Positions 15,372 to 23,966 of a stretch of 64,000 nucleotides of DNA are shown one piece after another. The notes beneath the pieces were generated by a model. It saw nothing but the letters and a program-made list of their open reading frames with translations, was not told the DNA's origin and did not search any database. The DNA is from Syntrophaceae bacterium UBA2188 (GTDB lineage Bacteria > Desulfobacterota > BSN033 > UBA1163): the NCBI GenBank assembly GCA_002327985.1, contig DCVM01000184.1, positions 1-64,000 on the forward strand, in the 5' to 3' direction. Position 1 is the stretch's first letter. Each line of letters starts with the position of its first letter. A program made the position numbers and the translations under genes.

Positions 15372-16544
15372 CTACCTACCAAAGATCGCTACAGCACAGT
15401 TGAACTCTCCGGGTTGCCCTCCCTGACAGTGGACTAGTCCGAGTCCTGGATTCTTAACTTGTCTCGGTCCTGCTCTGAGTAAAAGCTGATTGTATATCTC
15501 ATAGGTCATACGAAGGCCACTTGCAGCAATAGGGTGACCAAAAGCCTTGAGGCCTCCATCTGTATTGACCGGTAAGTTTCCTTTTAGTGTGAAAGCGCCG
15601 GCCTCCACGTATTCCTTGGCGCCTCCCTTAGGGCAAAATCCTAAATCTTCATAAGTGACCAATTCAGTGATGGTAAAGCAATCATGAACCTCTGCCACAC
15701 TAATCTCCTTTGCAGGATCATGGATGCCAACTTCCCGATAGGCCCTTCTACTTGCTTGGACAGTCTCTTCCCAGTGGGCAAAATCATAATTCTGGTCGAT
15801 GGCTCCCAATGCACCAACAGAGACTCCAAATCCTTTAACCAGAATATAATCTTTTTTAAGTGTTCGTGCGATTTCTGGTGTCGTCACAATGGCGGCGGCG
15901 GCTCCGTCTGTCACTCCGCAACAATCGAATAAGCCTAAGGGCCAAGCCACGATAGGGGCCTTCATCACCTGTTCTAAGGTGACCTCTTTTTGAAACTGGG
16001 CCTTGGGATGGAGGCTACCATTGAAGTGGTTTTTCACAGCGATTTGGGCTATTGCTCTTTTACCCTCTTCAGGATTTATCTTGAAATGATAAAAATATCT
16101 GTTGGCAGCCTGTGCATAGCTCCCAGGCGCTGTCCGGTTCAGAGGGATCTTGGGTCCGGATGGCAATCCACTGGTGGGTGGAAACAGACCAGAAGCTCCT
16201 GAATCCTTCAGCTTCTCCATGCCAACGGCTAAAACGATATCGTATTCCCCTGCAACGACGGCAAAACACGCTTCTTTCAGGGCCTCGACACCAGAAGCAC
16301 ACTTGTTTTCCACTCTCGTTGCCGGAATAAAATCTAAACTGATAGGGTAAACCAGACCCGTTGCTGACCATGCTGTGGACATGCTTCCTATCCATCCGGC
16401 CTGAATCTCTTTAAGATGAATGCCCGCATCCTCCAAAGCCTCGCTTACAGCCTCGACAACGAGATCATCGCCACTCTTATCCCAAAGCTCACCAAATTTT
16501 GTACAACCCATACCCACGATGGCACATTTATCTTTGATCCCCAT
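15372..16544 (-). CDS. Thiolase-family (SCP-x/BbsB-like) acyltransferase
   Basis: 390 residues starting IKDKCAIVGMGCTKFGELWD. Nucleophilic Cys is C82 in VENKCASGVEAL; the catalytic His occurs in EVHDCF and in GGLKAFGHPIAASG. This non-decarboxylating thiolase subgroup needs a small OB-fold partner. Here that partner is fused to the product of the next upstream gene (16561-17994), 16 bp away. It probably cleaves a 3-oxoacyl-CoA with CoA, as BbsAB does with benzoylsuccinyl-CoA, or acts in the reverse direction. It is clearly paralogous to 27197-28402; both share PIVAWPLGL and GVxDGAAAAI. Confidence 0.9.
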   Translation of the reverse strand: MGIKDKCAIVGMGCTKFGELWDKSGDDLVVEAVSEALEDAGIHLKEIQAGWIGSMSTAWSATGLVYPISLDFIPATRVENKCASGVEALKEACFAVVAGEYDIVLAVGMEKLKDSGASGLFPPTSGLPSGPKIPLNRTAPGSYAQAANRYFYHFKINPEEGKRAIAQIAVKNHFNGSLHPKAQFQKEVTLEQVMKAPIVAWPLGLFDCCGVTDGAAAAIVTTPEIARTLKKDYILVKGFGVSVGALGAIDQNYDFAHWEETVQASRRAYREVGIHDPAKEISVAEVHDCFTITELVTYEDLGFCPKGGAKEYVEAGAFTLKGNLPVNTDGGLKAFGHPIAASGLRMTYEIYNQLLLRAGPRQVKNPGLGLVHCQGGQPGEFNCAVAIFGR

Positions 16545-16560
16545 CCTTCCCTCCTATCGA

Positions 16561-17994
16561 TTAAACGATTGGCCTGGGTTTCCATCCATAGTGGACCATC
16601 CCGCCGGCGAATTGCTCACGGCGGAAGGTCATCTCTACGGGCGTTCCGATTGTCATCTTTTCTGGTTCACCACAATCAGTGAGCCAATTTTGAACCCTTC
16701 CCCCCTGATCGAGATCGACCACGACATAGACACTTGGTCGATCCAAATTGGCGGTTAAATGGTCAATGCTCAGAGTAAAGATTTTCCCTAAGCTTCTCGA
16801 TAAATTAACTTCCTCAAAATGATCTTTGCTCTTACACTGAATACATACTCTTCGAGCAGGATAGTGAACCATACCGCACGCTCTACATTTTGCTCCGTAC
16901 ATGGAAAGTCTTCCTTTATTCTCTCTCCACAGGGCTGGCGGAGTGGGATAAGAGCTCGGTGGTCTTGAAGAAGGCTGAAGTTGCATCAGTTCTCGAAAGG
17001 TCAAATATTTAGTATAACTTGCCAGCTCTTTCTCGTGTCTGAGTTGAGCCTCAACTATTTTCCCATTTCTTTTCTGAAATGGATGGATCCCTTCAGTGAC
17101 CGTGAGGATAAAGGCATCCGCTCCATCCCCATAATTGGCCACAAGAAGTTTATCTCCTGGAGAGGCCGTATCTAAAACAGCTCCCAAAGATAAAAGGACG
17201 GAGGCAACGCCTGTATTTCCAACATAATTAAAGAGAGGATCGGCTACGATTTCTTTCGGAGCTTTTATCACGCGAGCCAATTCCGCATGTCTTCTGGTGT
17301 CAGGTGCATTATAAACCAGCTTTGAAAAGTCTTTCAGTTGAATTCCATATTTGTTTAGAACCCCACGGATCACTTCAGACGTCACCCTTAAGTAACCCTC
17401 ACTGTGGATAAAACGGTCTTCCCAAGATTGAACAAAGGTGTCGCGCTCTGTCCTCCACATATCCATAAAATTTTCAAAAGTGCCATAATGGCCATCTATG
17501 GATGCGATGACGTCTCTGTCTCCTATAAGGAGTGCTCCACCTCCATCGCCGAGGATCTGTTCTAAACTGCCTCCTGGATAACCAAGACGGAAATCTGCAG
17601 CGGTGATCAGAATATTTTCTGATCGATTCGCTTCCATGCTTTGCCAAGCCGTCCTCAAGGCAATGGTGGCCGCTCTTAAGGAATTCCCATAGTCAGCCGT
17701 AAAACAATGATGAGGAAGATCCAATGCCGTGGCCACAATGCTGGCGGACTGTTTCTCTTTGTAGGGAAAACTGGTTGAAACAAAAAAGAGTCCGGAGATA
17801 GATTCTCCTGGGGAACCCACTGTCTTTAAACAATTCATCCCTGCCCCAACCGCCATGGACACTGCATCTTCATCCCAATTCGCCACTGTTCTCTCGCCAG
17901 GTTCAGCAGGGCTTCCGCCCCAGTATTGTGCGATGCTCTGTCTGTTCAATCGCAAAAAAGGGATATGGACTCCGTAGGATTTAATACCTATCAT
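16561..17994 (-). CDS. HMG-CoA-synthase-like domain fused to zinc-ribbon/OB-fold (DUF35) domain
   Basis: About 477 residues from ATG 17994, preceded by GGGGGT; a TTG at 18006 only adds four residues. Residues 1 to about 330 resemble 3-hydroxy-3-methylglutaryl-CoA synthase (GIKSYGVHIPFLRLNR, ANWDEDAVSMAVGAG). The C-terminus has a rubredoxin-like zinc ribbon (CRACGMVHYPARRVCIQC) and an OB fold (GKIFTLSIDHL, VVVDLDQGGR). In archaea the thiolase, HMG-CoA synthase and DUF35 protein form one complex that channels acyl-CoA; here two of the three are fused and the thiolase is next door. Whether it condenses acetyl-CoA with a ketoacyl-CoA or only structures the thiolase is unknown. Confidence 0.87.
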   Translation of the reverse strand: MIGIKSYGVHIPFLRLNRQSIAQYWGGSPAEPGERTVANWDEDAVSMAVGAGMNCLKTVGSPGESISGLFFVSTSFPYKEKQSASIVATALDLPHHCFTADYGNSLRAATIALRTAWQSMEANRSENILITAADFRLGYPGGSLEQILGDGGGALLIGDRDVIASIDGHYGTFENFMDMWRTERDTFVQSWEDRFIHSEGYLRVTSEVIRGVLNKYGIQLKDFSKLVYNAPDTRRHAELARVIKAPKEIVADPLFNYVGNTGVASVLLSLGAVLDTASPGDKLLVANYGDGADAFILTVTEGIHPFQKRNGKIVEAQLRHEKELASYTKYLTFRELMQLQPSSRPPSSYPTPPALWRENKGRLSMYGAKCRACGMVHYPARRVCIQCKSKDHFEEVNLSRSLGKIFTLSIDHLTANLDRPSVYVVVDLDQGGRVQNWLTDCGEPEKMTIGTPVEMTFRREQFAGGMVHYGWKPRPIV

Positions 17995-18027
17995 TTTGAC
18001 CCCCAAGTTTTAAATCTTCTTTTTCCT

Positions 18028-18906
18028 CTAAGGCTTTGACAACACATCCTTCCAGTAGTGGTAAATCTTTGCATAACCGGCTCGCACCATGGCTCTTACG
18101 AGAGGATGGAGGCGTCCCTTCTCTGGGCCTTGCTCTCTTATGGCATCCTCTTCTGAGGAAGCCCGAATGGCCCATCCTCCCACCATATCAACTAACTCAA
18201 GGGGACCCATGGGAAGGTTATAACCAAGTTTGAGAGCCTTATCGATCTCCTCGGGGGAAGCAACCCTCTCCCATACCATTTGGATGGCTTCATCGGTTAA
18301 GGCCCGATAGGCCCGATTGGCCAGAAACCCATAGCTCGTGTCTTTGCAGACAACAGGTTCTTTTCCCAGTCTCTTTGCCAAGCCGCAGGCGACTTCAATG
18401 GTTTCATCAGAAGTTCGGGCCCCCCTGACCACTTCAACCAGCCGCATTACAGCTACTGGATTGAAGAAATGGATTCCAACTACCTCCTCTGGTCTTTTCG
18501 TAGCAGAGGCCATCTCCGAGATGTTCAGATAAGAAGTGTTTGAGGCCAGAATGGCATGGCTTGGAGCACTCCCATCCAGTCTCTTGAAGATCTCTTTCTT
18601 TAAAGACATCTTTTCTATGACCGCTTCAATCACCAGATCAGCCCCCTTGGAAGCTTCTTCGATGCTCGTGCTCCCTTTGATTCGATTTACAATATTTTTC
18701 TTCTCTTCCGGGGTCAGTTTACCTTTCGAAACAAAGAACCGATCCAATCTGTCTTCAATGTACTGAAACCCCTTTCTCACCAGTTCATCATTGATATCCA
18801 CCATCCATACCTCATAGCCTCCCATGCGGGAAAGGACTTCAGCAATCTGGGCCCCCATGGCGCCTGCTCCAATGACTGTGGTTTTTTTGATGTCCTGAAT
18901 CTTCAT
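18028..18906 (-). CDS. 3-hydroxyacyl-CoA dehydrogenase
   Basis: 292 residues from ATG 18906, which has AGGAGGGGG just upstream; a longer in-frame start at 19035 would add a non-homologous leader. The NAD site is TVIGAGAMGAQIAEVLSR, followed by ASNTSYLNIS and the catalytic GIHFFNPVAVMRLVEVV. The C-terminal dimerisation domain (ALTDEAIQMVWERVASPEEI, then GYNLPMGPLEL) is complete. It oxidises (S)-3-hydroxyacyl-CoA to the 3-oxoacyl-CoA in the cytoplasm, the step between the enoyl-CoA hydratases at 8.8-10.3 kb and the thiolase at 15.4 kb in the proposed route. The next gene is 33 bp downstream. Confidence 0.92.
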   Translation of the reverse strand: MKIQDIKKTTVIGAGAMGAQIAEVLSRMGGYEVWMVDINDELVRKGFQYIEDRLDRFFVSKGKLTPEEKKNIVNRIKGSTSIEEASKGADLVIEAVIEKMSLKKEIFKRLDGSAPSHAILASNTSYLNISEMASATKRPEEVVGIHFFNPVAVMRLVEVVRGARTSDETIEVACGLAKRLGKEPVVCKDTSYGFLANRAYRALTDEAIQMVWERVASPEEIDKALKLGYNLPMGPLELVDMVGGWAIRASSEEDAIREQGPEKGRLHPLVRAMVRAGYAKIYHYWKDVLSKP

Positions 18907-18964
18907 GCCCCCTCCTTCACTTAAAAAGGTTATGTTCCATTCGACTTTCTTACAGCCCCCTTCC

Positions 18965-20182
18965 CTATCGGCTTCCATGAGAACGAGAAATCTTTCCTGG
19001 AGGTCTGAGAAGTGAAGCAGAAATGACCGCGGCAATGGTTGCGATAATGCAAACGATCACCATACCGTTATAAGAATGGGTGGTATCGTAAATATATCCT
19101 CCAAGGTAAGGACCAATCGCTACACCGATCCCAGCTAAAATGACAGCAAATCCCAAGATGGAACCTGTGGCTTTGAAACCAAAGTAGTCAGCAGGGAAAG
19201 CGGCAATCACACCCGTCCATCCTCCTGAACTGAGCCCAAATAAAACCGCAAAGATAAAAAGCATCCATACCTCCGTAGAAAAGAGAAGCCAAATGAAAGC
19301 GATGGATTGAAAGATGAACTCAGTAATGAGGATCCTTTTTCTCCCCACTTTATCCGAGAAAAAACCCGCGCTGATTCTTCCAATGAGACTTGTCGCTCCA
19401 ATCACCCCACCTAAAATCCCGGCGGTCATTAGTGGCATTCCTCGATCTGTAGCTAGCGGGACAATATGGATAATCAACGCCCATAGGGCAAGGGCAATGA
19501 AGAGCCAAGAAAAGCCAAGGGCCCAAAATGCTAAAGTCCGGAAGGCCTCGGAAAATGAAAGTCCTTCAAGTTTTCCAGATTCCGCGGATTCACGAGGAAC
19601 TTCTTTCATAAACTTCACAATCGGTATGAAGATTACCCAGGCAAGGATCCCTAAGACGGTGTAAGCCTTTCTCCACCCAAAGGATGAGATCAACCACGCG
19701 CACAGAGGAGAAAAAATTAACGATCCGGCCCCTAGCCCTGCAGCGGTGAGCCCTATGGCCAAACCTCTTTTAGCCTTAAACCATCGTGAAACGCTTGACA
19801 TAACTGGAGTATAAACACTCGCAATCCCTATCGAAAAAAGAACTCCGTAGAAGAGGTAGAGATCCCAGATGGTCGTGACATATCTCATCAGAATCACTGA
19901 TAGCCCAAGGCAAAAGCCTCCTATGGCCAGGACAAGCTTTGGACCAAATCGATCACAGATCTTTCCAGCAAAAAGAGCCAAGAGATTATGGAAGATGGCA
20001 TAAAATCCGAACGGTCCCGCTGTCACAGACCGGCTCCATCCGAATTCGTTACTCATCGGCTTAAAAAAAATACCGTATGCATAGACCAGACCAAAGCCCA
20101 CAAGGTTGGCTAAAAAAGCCATAGCGACAACGATCCATCCATAGTAAGAAAACTCAAATTCTTCTGAGCGAGATTGAGTCAA
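18965..20182 (-). CDS. MFS transporter, oxalate/formate or monocarboxylate antiporter-like
   Basis: 405 residues, about 12 predicted membrane segments. The N-terminus FSYYGWIVVAMAFLANLVGF and FFKPMSNEFGWSRS are typical of the oxalate:formate antiporter/monocarboxylate carrier branch of the MFS. The 2-3 loop GKICDRFGPKLVLAIGG and the 8-9 loop SDKVGRKR match the MFS signature. It would import or exchange a small organic acid across the inner membrane. It overlaps the D-2-hydroxyacid dehydrogenase gene by four bases, so the substrate may be a 2-hydroxy or 2-oxo acid (inference). Confidence 0.88.
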   Translation of the reverse strand: MTQSRSEEFEFSYYGWIVVAMAFLANLVGFGLVYAYGIFFKPMSNEFGWSRSVTAGPFGFYAIFHNLLALFAGKICDRFGPKLVLAIGGFCLGLSVILMRYVTTIWDLYLFYGVLFSIGIASVYTPVMSSVSRWFKAKRGLAIGLTAAGLGAGSLIFSPLCAWLISSFGWRKAYTVLGILAWVIFIPIVKFMKEVPRESAESGKLEGLSFSEAFRTLAFWALGFSWLFIALALWALIIHIVPLATDRGMPLMTAGILGGVIGATSLIGRISAGFFSDKVGRKRILITEFIFQSIAFIWLLFSTEVWMLFIFAVLFGLSSGGWTGVIAAFPADYFGFKATGSILGFAVILAGIGVAIGPYLGGYIYDTTHSYNGMVIVCIIATIAAVISASLLRPPGKISRSHGSR

Positions 20183-21207
20183 GAAATCCCCTTCGCATGC
20201 TTTGCCCTATACAGGTCTTTCACCTGAGGATTGACAAAATTTCGAGGCCATTCTCCATGAAAGACTCGGATGACTTCTTCAACGGGTCTTTTGTGCAATT
20301 CTAAATTAGCCTCTACTGAAGTGAAAGCCGAATGGCCAGTCAAAATCACTTTATTTAATTGGAGTAGTGGATCAGTGGGATCGGGAGGCTCAGGGTCTAA
20401 AACATCCAAAGCAGCTCCAGCTATCATACCCTGCGAAAGCGCTGTATATAATGCGTTTCGTTCAACAATCGGACCTCGGGATGTGTTGATCAGATAAGCT
20501 GTGGGTTTCATCTTCTTGAATTGCTCCATCCCGATAAGACCCTTGGTCTCTGTTGTCAGATTCGCATGGACCGACACAAAATCGGATTGGGAGAGAAGGA
20601 AATCTAGCTCAACAAGTTCCACCCCCATCTGAGCAGGGACATCTGGAAAGACGTAAGGATCATAAGTCAAAATCCTGGATACAAGCCCCCTCACCTTTGA
20701 AGCAATGGCTTGCGGAATTCGACCAAAACCGACCAGACCTAACGTTTGGGTATTTAACCTGTGAATGGTGGGGTATACCTGATATCGCATCTCAGGCCTT
20801 TCCACCGTCCATTTACCTTCTCTTACCAACCGGTCAAGAGGAAAGAGCTTCCTTGCGCAGGCCATCATCAATGCAAGCGTATGTTCTGAAACCTCATCCA
20901 GGCAATAATCGGCAACATTGGCCACGCAGACACCGCATTCCGTTGCTGCCTCTACGTCAATGCCTTCATAACCAATACCTATGTTGGCAATAATCTTACA
21001 ATAATGGAGTTGTTCAATGATTTTTCGAGTAATTTTTTGGTAAAGGGAAATCGTGATGATAGCCTCTGCATCATGAGCCAAAGCAATGATTTCTTCTTCG
21101 CTGTCGCATTGCCTTTTGATAAAATGGGCCTGGATATCCGCAAAACTCTTTGCATTAATATCCACATAGGCTGGAAGATCCAAGGTCATCGCCACTTTCC
21201 AAGTCAT
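20179..21207 (-). CDS. D-isomer-specific 2-hydroxyacid dehydrogenase
   Basis: About 342 residues from ATG 21207, preceded by an AGAGAG site; GTG at 21228 is the alternative. The NAD-binding loop is TLGLVGFGRIPQA. The catalytic Arg is in NTSRGPIVERNAL, the Glu near VLDPEPPDPTDPL and the His in LTGHSAFTS. The substrate-binding region IANIGIGYEGIDVEAA is also standard. It reduces a 2-oxo acid to the (R)-2-hydroxy acid or the reverse. Its place between the 2-oxoacid:ferredoxin oxidoreductase genes and a transporter fits a role in supplying or consuming the hydroxy acid handled by the dehydratase at 10.3-12.9 kb. Confidence 0.9.
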   Translation of the reverse strand: MTWKVAMTLDLPAYVDINAKSFADIQAHFIKRQCDSEEEIIALAHDAEAIITISLYQKITRKIIEQLHYCKIIANIGIGYEGIDVEAATECGVCVANVADYCLDEVSEHTLALMMACARKLFPLDRLVREGKWTVERPEMRYQVYPTIHRLNTQTLGLVGFGRIPQAIASKVRGLVSRILTYDPYVFPDVPAQMGVELVELDFLLSQSDFVSVHANLTTETKGLIGMEQFKKMKPTAYLINTSRGPIVERNALYTALSQGMIAGAALDVLDPEPPDPTDPLLQLNKVILTGHSAFTSVEANLELHKRPVEEVIRVFHGEWPRNFVNPQVKDLYRAKHAKGIS

Positions 21208-21220
21208 GGCTTCTCTCTCT

Positions 21221-21781
21221 TCACTCACTCTTTAAATTTAACCTTGCTATATCTACTCCCTTTTCAAGAGCCTGTTTATTGAAGGCCAGGGTTTTTGCCC
21301 TGTCCACAAACTTTTTTTCCAACTGGGCATAGATCCTCTCAATGGGCAATGCCTTGGTGATCTCAAGATAAGCCCCGAGGAGAATTAAATTGGCTGCCTG
21401 GACATTTCCCATCCTGTTTGCCATCTCAATGGCAGGGACGGGGAATAATTGGATATCTGTCCGTTTCATCTCCTCCTTAAGCCCAGCCGTTTCAAAAATG
21501 AGAGAACCTCTTGGCTTTACTCGATCGAGGAAGGTTGGGAGTTGGGAAATGGCCATCACCATCACAACATCCGCTTGAGAAAGGAGAAAGGAAGCAATTT
21601 CCTTTCTTGAGAAAATCACAGTGCACTCAGAAGCTCCCCCTCTGACCGCTGCTCGATAGGAGGGCAACCAGGTAACATGGGCATAATCAGCCATAGCCGC
21701 TTCCGCCAACAACTGACCCGCAGTGAGCACTCCCTGCCCTCCAATTCCTGCCATGATCACTTCAAACCGAATATCGGCCAT
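21221..21781 (-). CDS. 2-oxoacid:ferredoxin oxidoreductase, gamma subunit
   Basis: 186 residues with the gamma-subunit start FEVIMAGIGGQGVLTAGQLL and VTWLPSYRAAVRGGASECTV, followed by LSQADVVMVMAISQL. In four-subunit enzymes (Kor/Vor type) gamma helps bind CoA and the TPP-bearing dimer. The order here is ferredoxin, alpha, beta, gamma, all tightly packed, so the complex is complete. The stop lies 13 bp before the D-2-hydroxyacid dehydrogenase ATG. Confidence 0.92.
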   Translation of the reverse strand: MADIRFEVIMAGIGGQGVLTAGQLLAEAAMADYAHVTWLPSYRAAVRGGASECTVIFSRKEIASFLLSQADVVMVMAISQLPTFLDRVKPRGSLIFETAGLKEEMKRTDIQLFPVPAIEMANRMGNVQAANLILLGAYLEITKALPIERIYAQLEKKFVDRAKTLAFNKQALEKGVDIARLNLKSE

Positions 21782-21810
21782 CTCTGCTGCCTTCCTGACT
21801 TAGACTGGAT

Positions 21811-22569
21811 TCAGGTTTTGTCGACATCCTTGATTTCCCCAAGGGGAAACTCCTTTATGACTTCCTCCTGGATCCATTTAAGGGAATCGACCGGCTTCAT
21901 CCTCCAATTGGCAGGACAGGCTACCAAAACTTCAACAAAGGTCATTCCCAAATCATCCATTTGTTTCTGGAGAGCTTTTTTAATAAATTTTCTTGTTTGC
22001 TGATACTGTGCAGGAGTCGTCAGGGCGCCTCGGGCGGCATAACAAACTCCTCGCATGGTGGCGACGAGCTCAGGAACATGAAGAGGATAGCCATGGCTGG
22101 GAGTTCTGCCCTCAGGGGTGGAGGTGGTTTTCTGTCCCATGAGGGTCGTTGGACCCATTTGGCCACCGGTTGTCCCATAGTTTGTATTGTTAAGCATGAA
22201 GATTGAAATTCTTTCACACCGGTGACAGGCGCCTAAAAACCCTTCACTTCCAATAGAGGCGCAGTCTCCGTCCCCCTGGATGGTGAAAACAATCGGCTCC
22301 CCATCCAAAGCATGCTTAATACCCGTGGCAGCGTCCGCAGCACGGCCGTGAATGACCTGAACGACATCGATATCAAGAGGCATGCACAATCTCGCATGGC
22401 AACCCACCCCGGTTACCCCAATCGCACGATCTTCAATACCTAATTCGTCGATAGCTTCAGCTAATAACCGCTCCATTAGCGGGTGTTGGCATCCTGGACA
22501 GTAGGGGTATCTTCCCACGTTGCGATTCCACAATCTCGGATTTCCGGAAACCAAGACCTTCTGTATCAT
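21811..22569 (-). CDS. 2-oxoacid:ferredoxin oxidoreductase, beta (TPP) subunit
   Basis: 252 residues. It has the thiamine diphosphate motif IQGDGDCASIGSEGFLGACH followed by NNTNYGTTGGQMG, and cluster-type cysteines in YCPGCQHP and GVGCHARLC. It carries the catalytic cofactor that decarboxylates the 2-oxo acid and passes electrons to ferredoxin, forming an acyl-CoA. Its ATG overlaps the alpha-subunit stop by four bases. The substrate (2-oxoglutarate, branched-chain or aromatic oxo acid) cannot be fixed from sequence alone. Confidence 0.93.
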   Translation of the reverse strand: MIQKVLVSGNPRLWNRNVGRYPYCPGCQHPLMERLLAEAIDELGIEDRAIGVTGVGCHARLCMPLDIDVVQVIHGRAADAATGIKHALDGEPIVFTIQGDGDCASIGSEGFLGACHRCERISIFMLNNTNYGTTGGQMGPTTLMGQKTTSTPEGRTPSHGYPLHVPELVATMRGVCYAARGALTTPAQYQQTRKFIKKALQKQMDDLGMTFVEVLVACPANWRMKPVDSLKWIQEEVIKEFPLGEIKDVDKT

Positions 22570-23675
22570 TTGTCTCCCTTCTGTAGCAATCGGTTAATTT
22601 CTTCAGAAATCCTATGTGGCAGGATCATCCCTGCAGGAGTCGGCAAATGACGTGCAAACAATCCAAGATGATGGACGTCTGCCTTACCCTGGACAGCGGC
22701 ATTAACATCTTCTACCATTTGTCCTTCGATATTATCTTCAACGACCAAGAATTTTTTTGCACCTTTTTCGATGGCCTCGGAGATAGCTTTCTCTGGAAAA
22801 GGCCATAGGGTAATAGGGCGAATAAATCCTACCCCGAGCCCCTGAGCACACGCCTCATTCACAGCCTCTTTGGATACCCTCGAAGTATATCCATAAGCGA
22901 CAATCCAAAGCTTACAGTCATCCTGCTGAGTCATTTCAGCTCTTACTTCAGATTTCATCTTCTCCACCTTATCGTACCAATGTTTGGCAAAACTCATCAT
23001 GGTGGGATAAGGTTCCCTTCCCTGGACAACAGCGGCAAAAGTAACATAACGACGCTTCTTGTCATTCTGTTTTCCCTTCCCTCGGACGGCCCATTCCTTC
23101 TCCGGGAGGGAATCGAAGTTCAACGTTCTCAACTCCAAGGGTTCCATGAGATGACCAATGAGCGCATCGGAGAGGAGGATGACTGGATTTCGGTATTTAT
23201 CAGCCAAATAGAAGGCCAGTTGGACCAGATCATAGGTCTCCTGGACCGAGGCTGGGGCCAGGACGATATTTCGATAACCACTTCCACCCCCTCCTCTTGT
23301 CGCTGAAAGATAATCAGCCTGAGCGTGCTGTACGCTCGGTGCACCCGGTGTCCCTCCCCTTTGTACCAAGGCAATCACACAAGGCAGTTCCCCAGCACAG
23401 AGATTTGCAATGCCTTCTTGCATCAAACCCCACCCAGGTCCTGACGTAGAGGTGATGACTCTCTTCCCAGTGGCTGCAGCTCCGTAAACCATGTTGATCG
23501 CACCCACTTCAGATTGGGCCTGAACAAAAGTCCTCCCCATTTTTGGAAATTTTTGCGCAAACCATTCAAATGTCTCGTTTTGAGGAGTGATGGGATAACC
23601 GAAGAAGGCATGGCAGCCCGCAGCCAAGGCTGCCTCTCCCACTGCCTCATTTCCTTGAATAAATATTTTCTCCAT
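22566..23675 (-). CDS. vorB: 2-oxoacid:ferredoxin oxidoreductase, alpha subunit (VorB-like)
   Basis: 369 residues from ATG 23675, which begins MEKIFIQGNEAVGEAALAAG; the longer frame to 23786 runs through the ferredoxin gene and is not homologous. Typical features are FFGYPITPQNETFEWFAQKF, QAQSEVGAINMVYGAAATGK, TSTSGPGWGLMQEGI and the ADYLSATRGGGG loop. The overall pattern is closest, from memory, to the 2-oxoisovalerate:ferredoxin oxidoreductase (VorB) group, suggesting branched or aromatic 2-oxo acids; 2-oxoglutarate is the alternative. Ferredoxin is encoded 7 bp upstream and beta overlaps downstream. Confidence 0.9.
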   Translation of the reverse strand: MEKIFIQGNEAVGEAALAAGCHAFFGYPITPQNETFEWFAQKFPKMGRTFVQAQSEVGAINMVYGAAATGKRVITSTSGPGWGLMQEGIANLCAGELPCVIALVQRGGTPGAPSVQHAQADYLSATRGGGGSGYRNIVLAPASVQETYDLVQLAFYLADKYRNPVILLSDALIGHLMEPLELRTLNFDSLPEKEWAVRGKGKQNDKKRRYVTFAAVVQGREPYPTMMSFAKHWYDKVEKMKSEVRAEMTQQDDCKLWIVAYGYTSRVSKEAVNEACAQGLGVGFIRPITLWPFPEKAISEAIEKGAKKFLVVEDNIEGQMVEDVNAAVQGKADVHHLGLFARHLPTPAGMILPHRISEEINRLLQKGDK

Positions 23676-23682
23676 GGATGAG

Positions 23683-23946
23683 TTATCCGCGTTTGGACCT
23701 TCTTGTCTTCTTTTTTCTTTCTTTATCTGCCTTGATTTGATAAACTTCGATCGCAAATTCTGGGCACATCTGACTGCAAACCCCACACCCTTTGCATTTC
23801 TTTTGATGGTTAAAGGCCGGTAGCAAAAACCCTTCTGGACTCACTTTCTCTCCGGTAATGACAATGCAACCTTGGGGACAAAAGACCTCACAGTATCCAC
23901 ATCCCTTGCAATATTCCTCATGAATAACGATTTGACCCGTTGCCAT
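23683..23946 (-). CDS. 2x[4Fe-4S] ferredoxin subunit of 2-oxoacid oxidoreductase
   Basis: 87 residues with two CxxCxxCxxxC-type motifs: CKGCGYCEVFCPQGC near residues 14-28 and CKGCGVCSQMCP near 50-61. The C-terminal 20 residues are strongly basic (KERKKKTRRSKRG), unusual for a ferredoxin and perhaps used for docking. It is the delta subunit of the oxidoreductase encoded just downstream. Confidence 0.93.
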   Translation of the reverse strand: MATGQIVIHEEYCKGCGYCEVFCPQGCIVITGEKVSPEGFLLPAFNHQKKCKGCGVCSQMCPEFAIEVYQIKADKERKKKTRRSKRG

Positions 23947-23966
23947 GCCTCGTCACCTAAAATTCT

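Noticed and set aside
18907..19035. N-terminal extension of the 3-hydroxyacyl-CoA dehydrogenase
   Set aside because: It has no homology, and a strong AGGAGG site lies right before the internal ATG at 18906.
23676..23786. N-terminal extension of the oxidoreductase alpha subunit
   Set aside because: It overlaps the ferredoxin gene in another frame; the family start matches ATG 23675.
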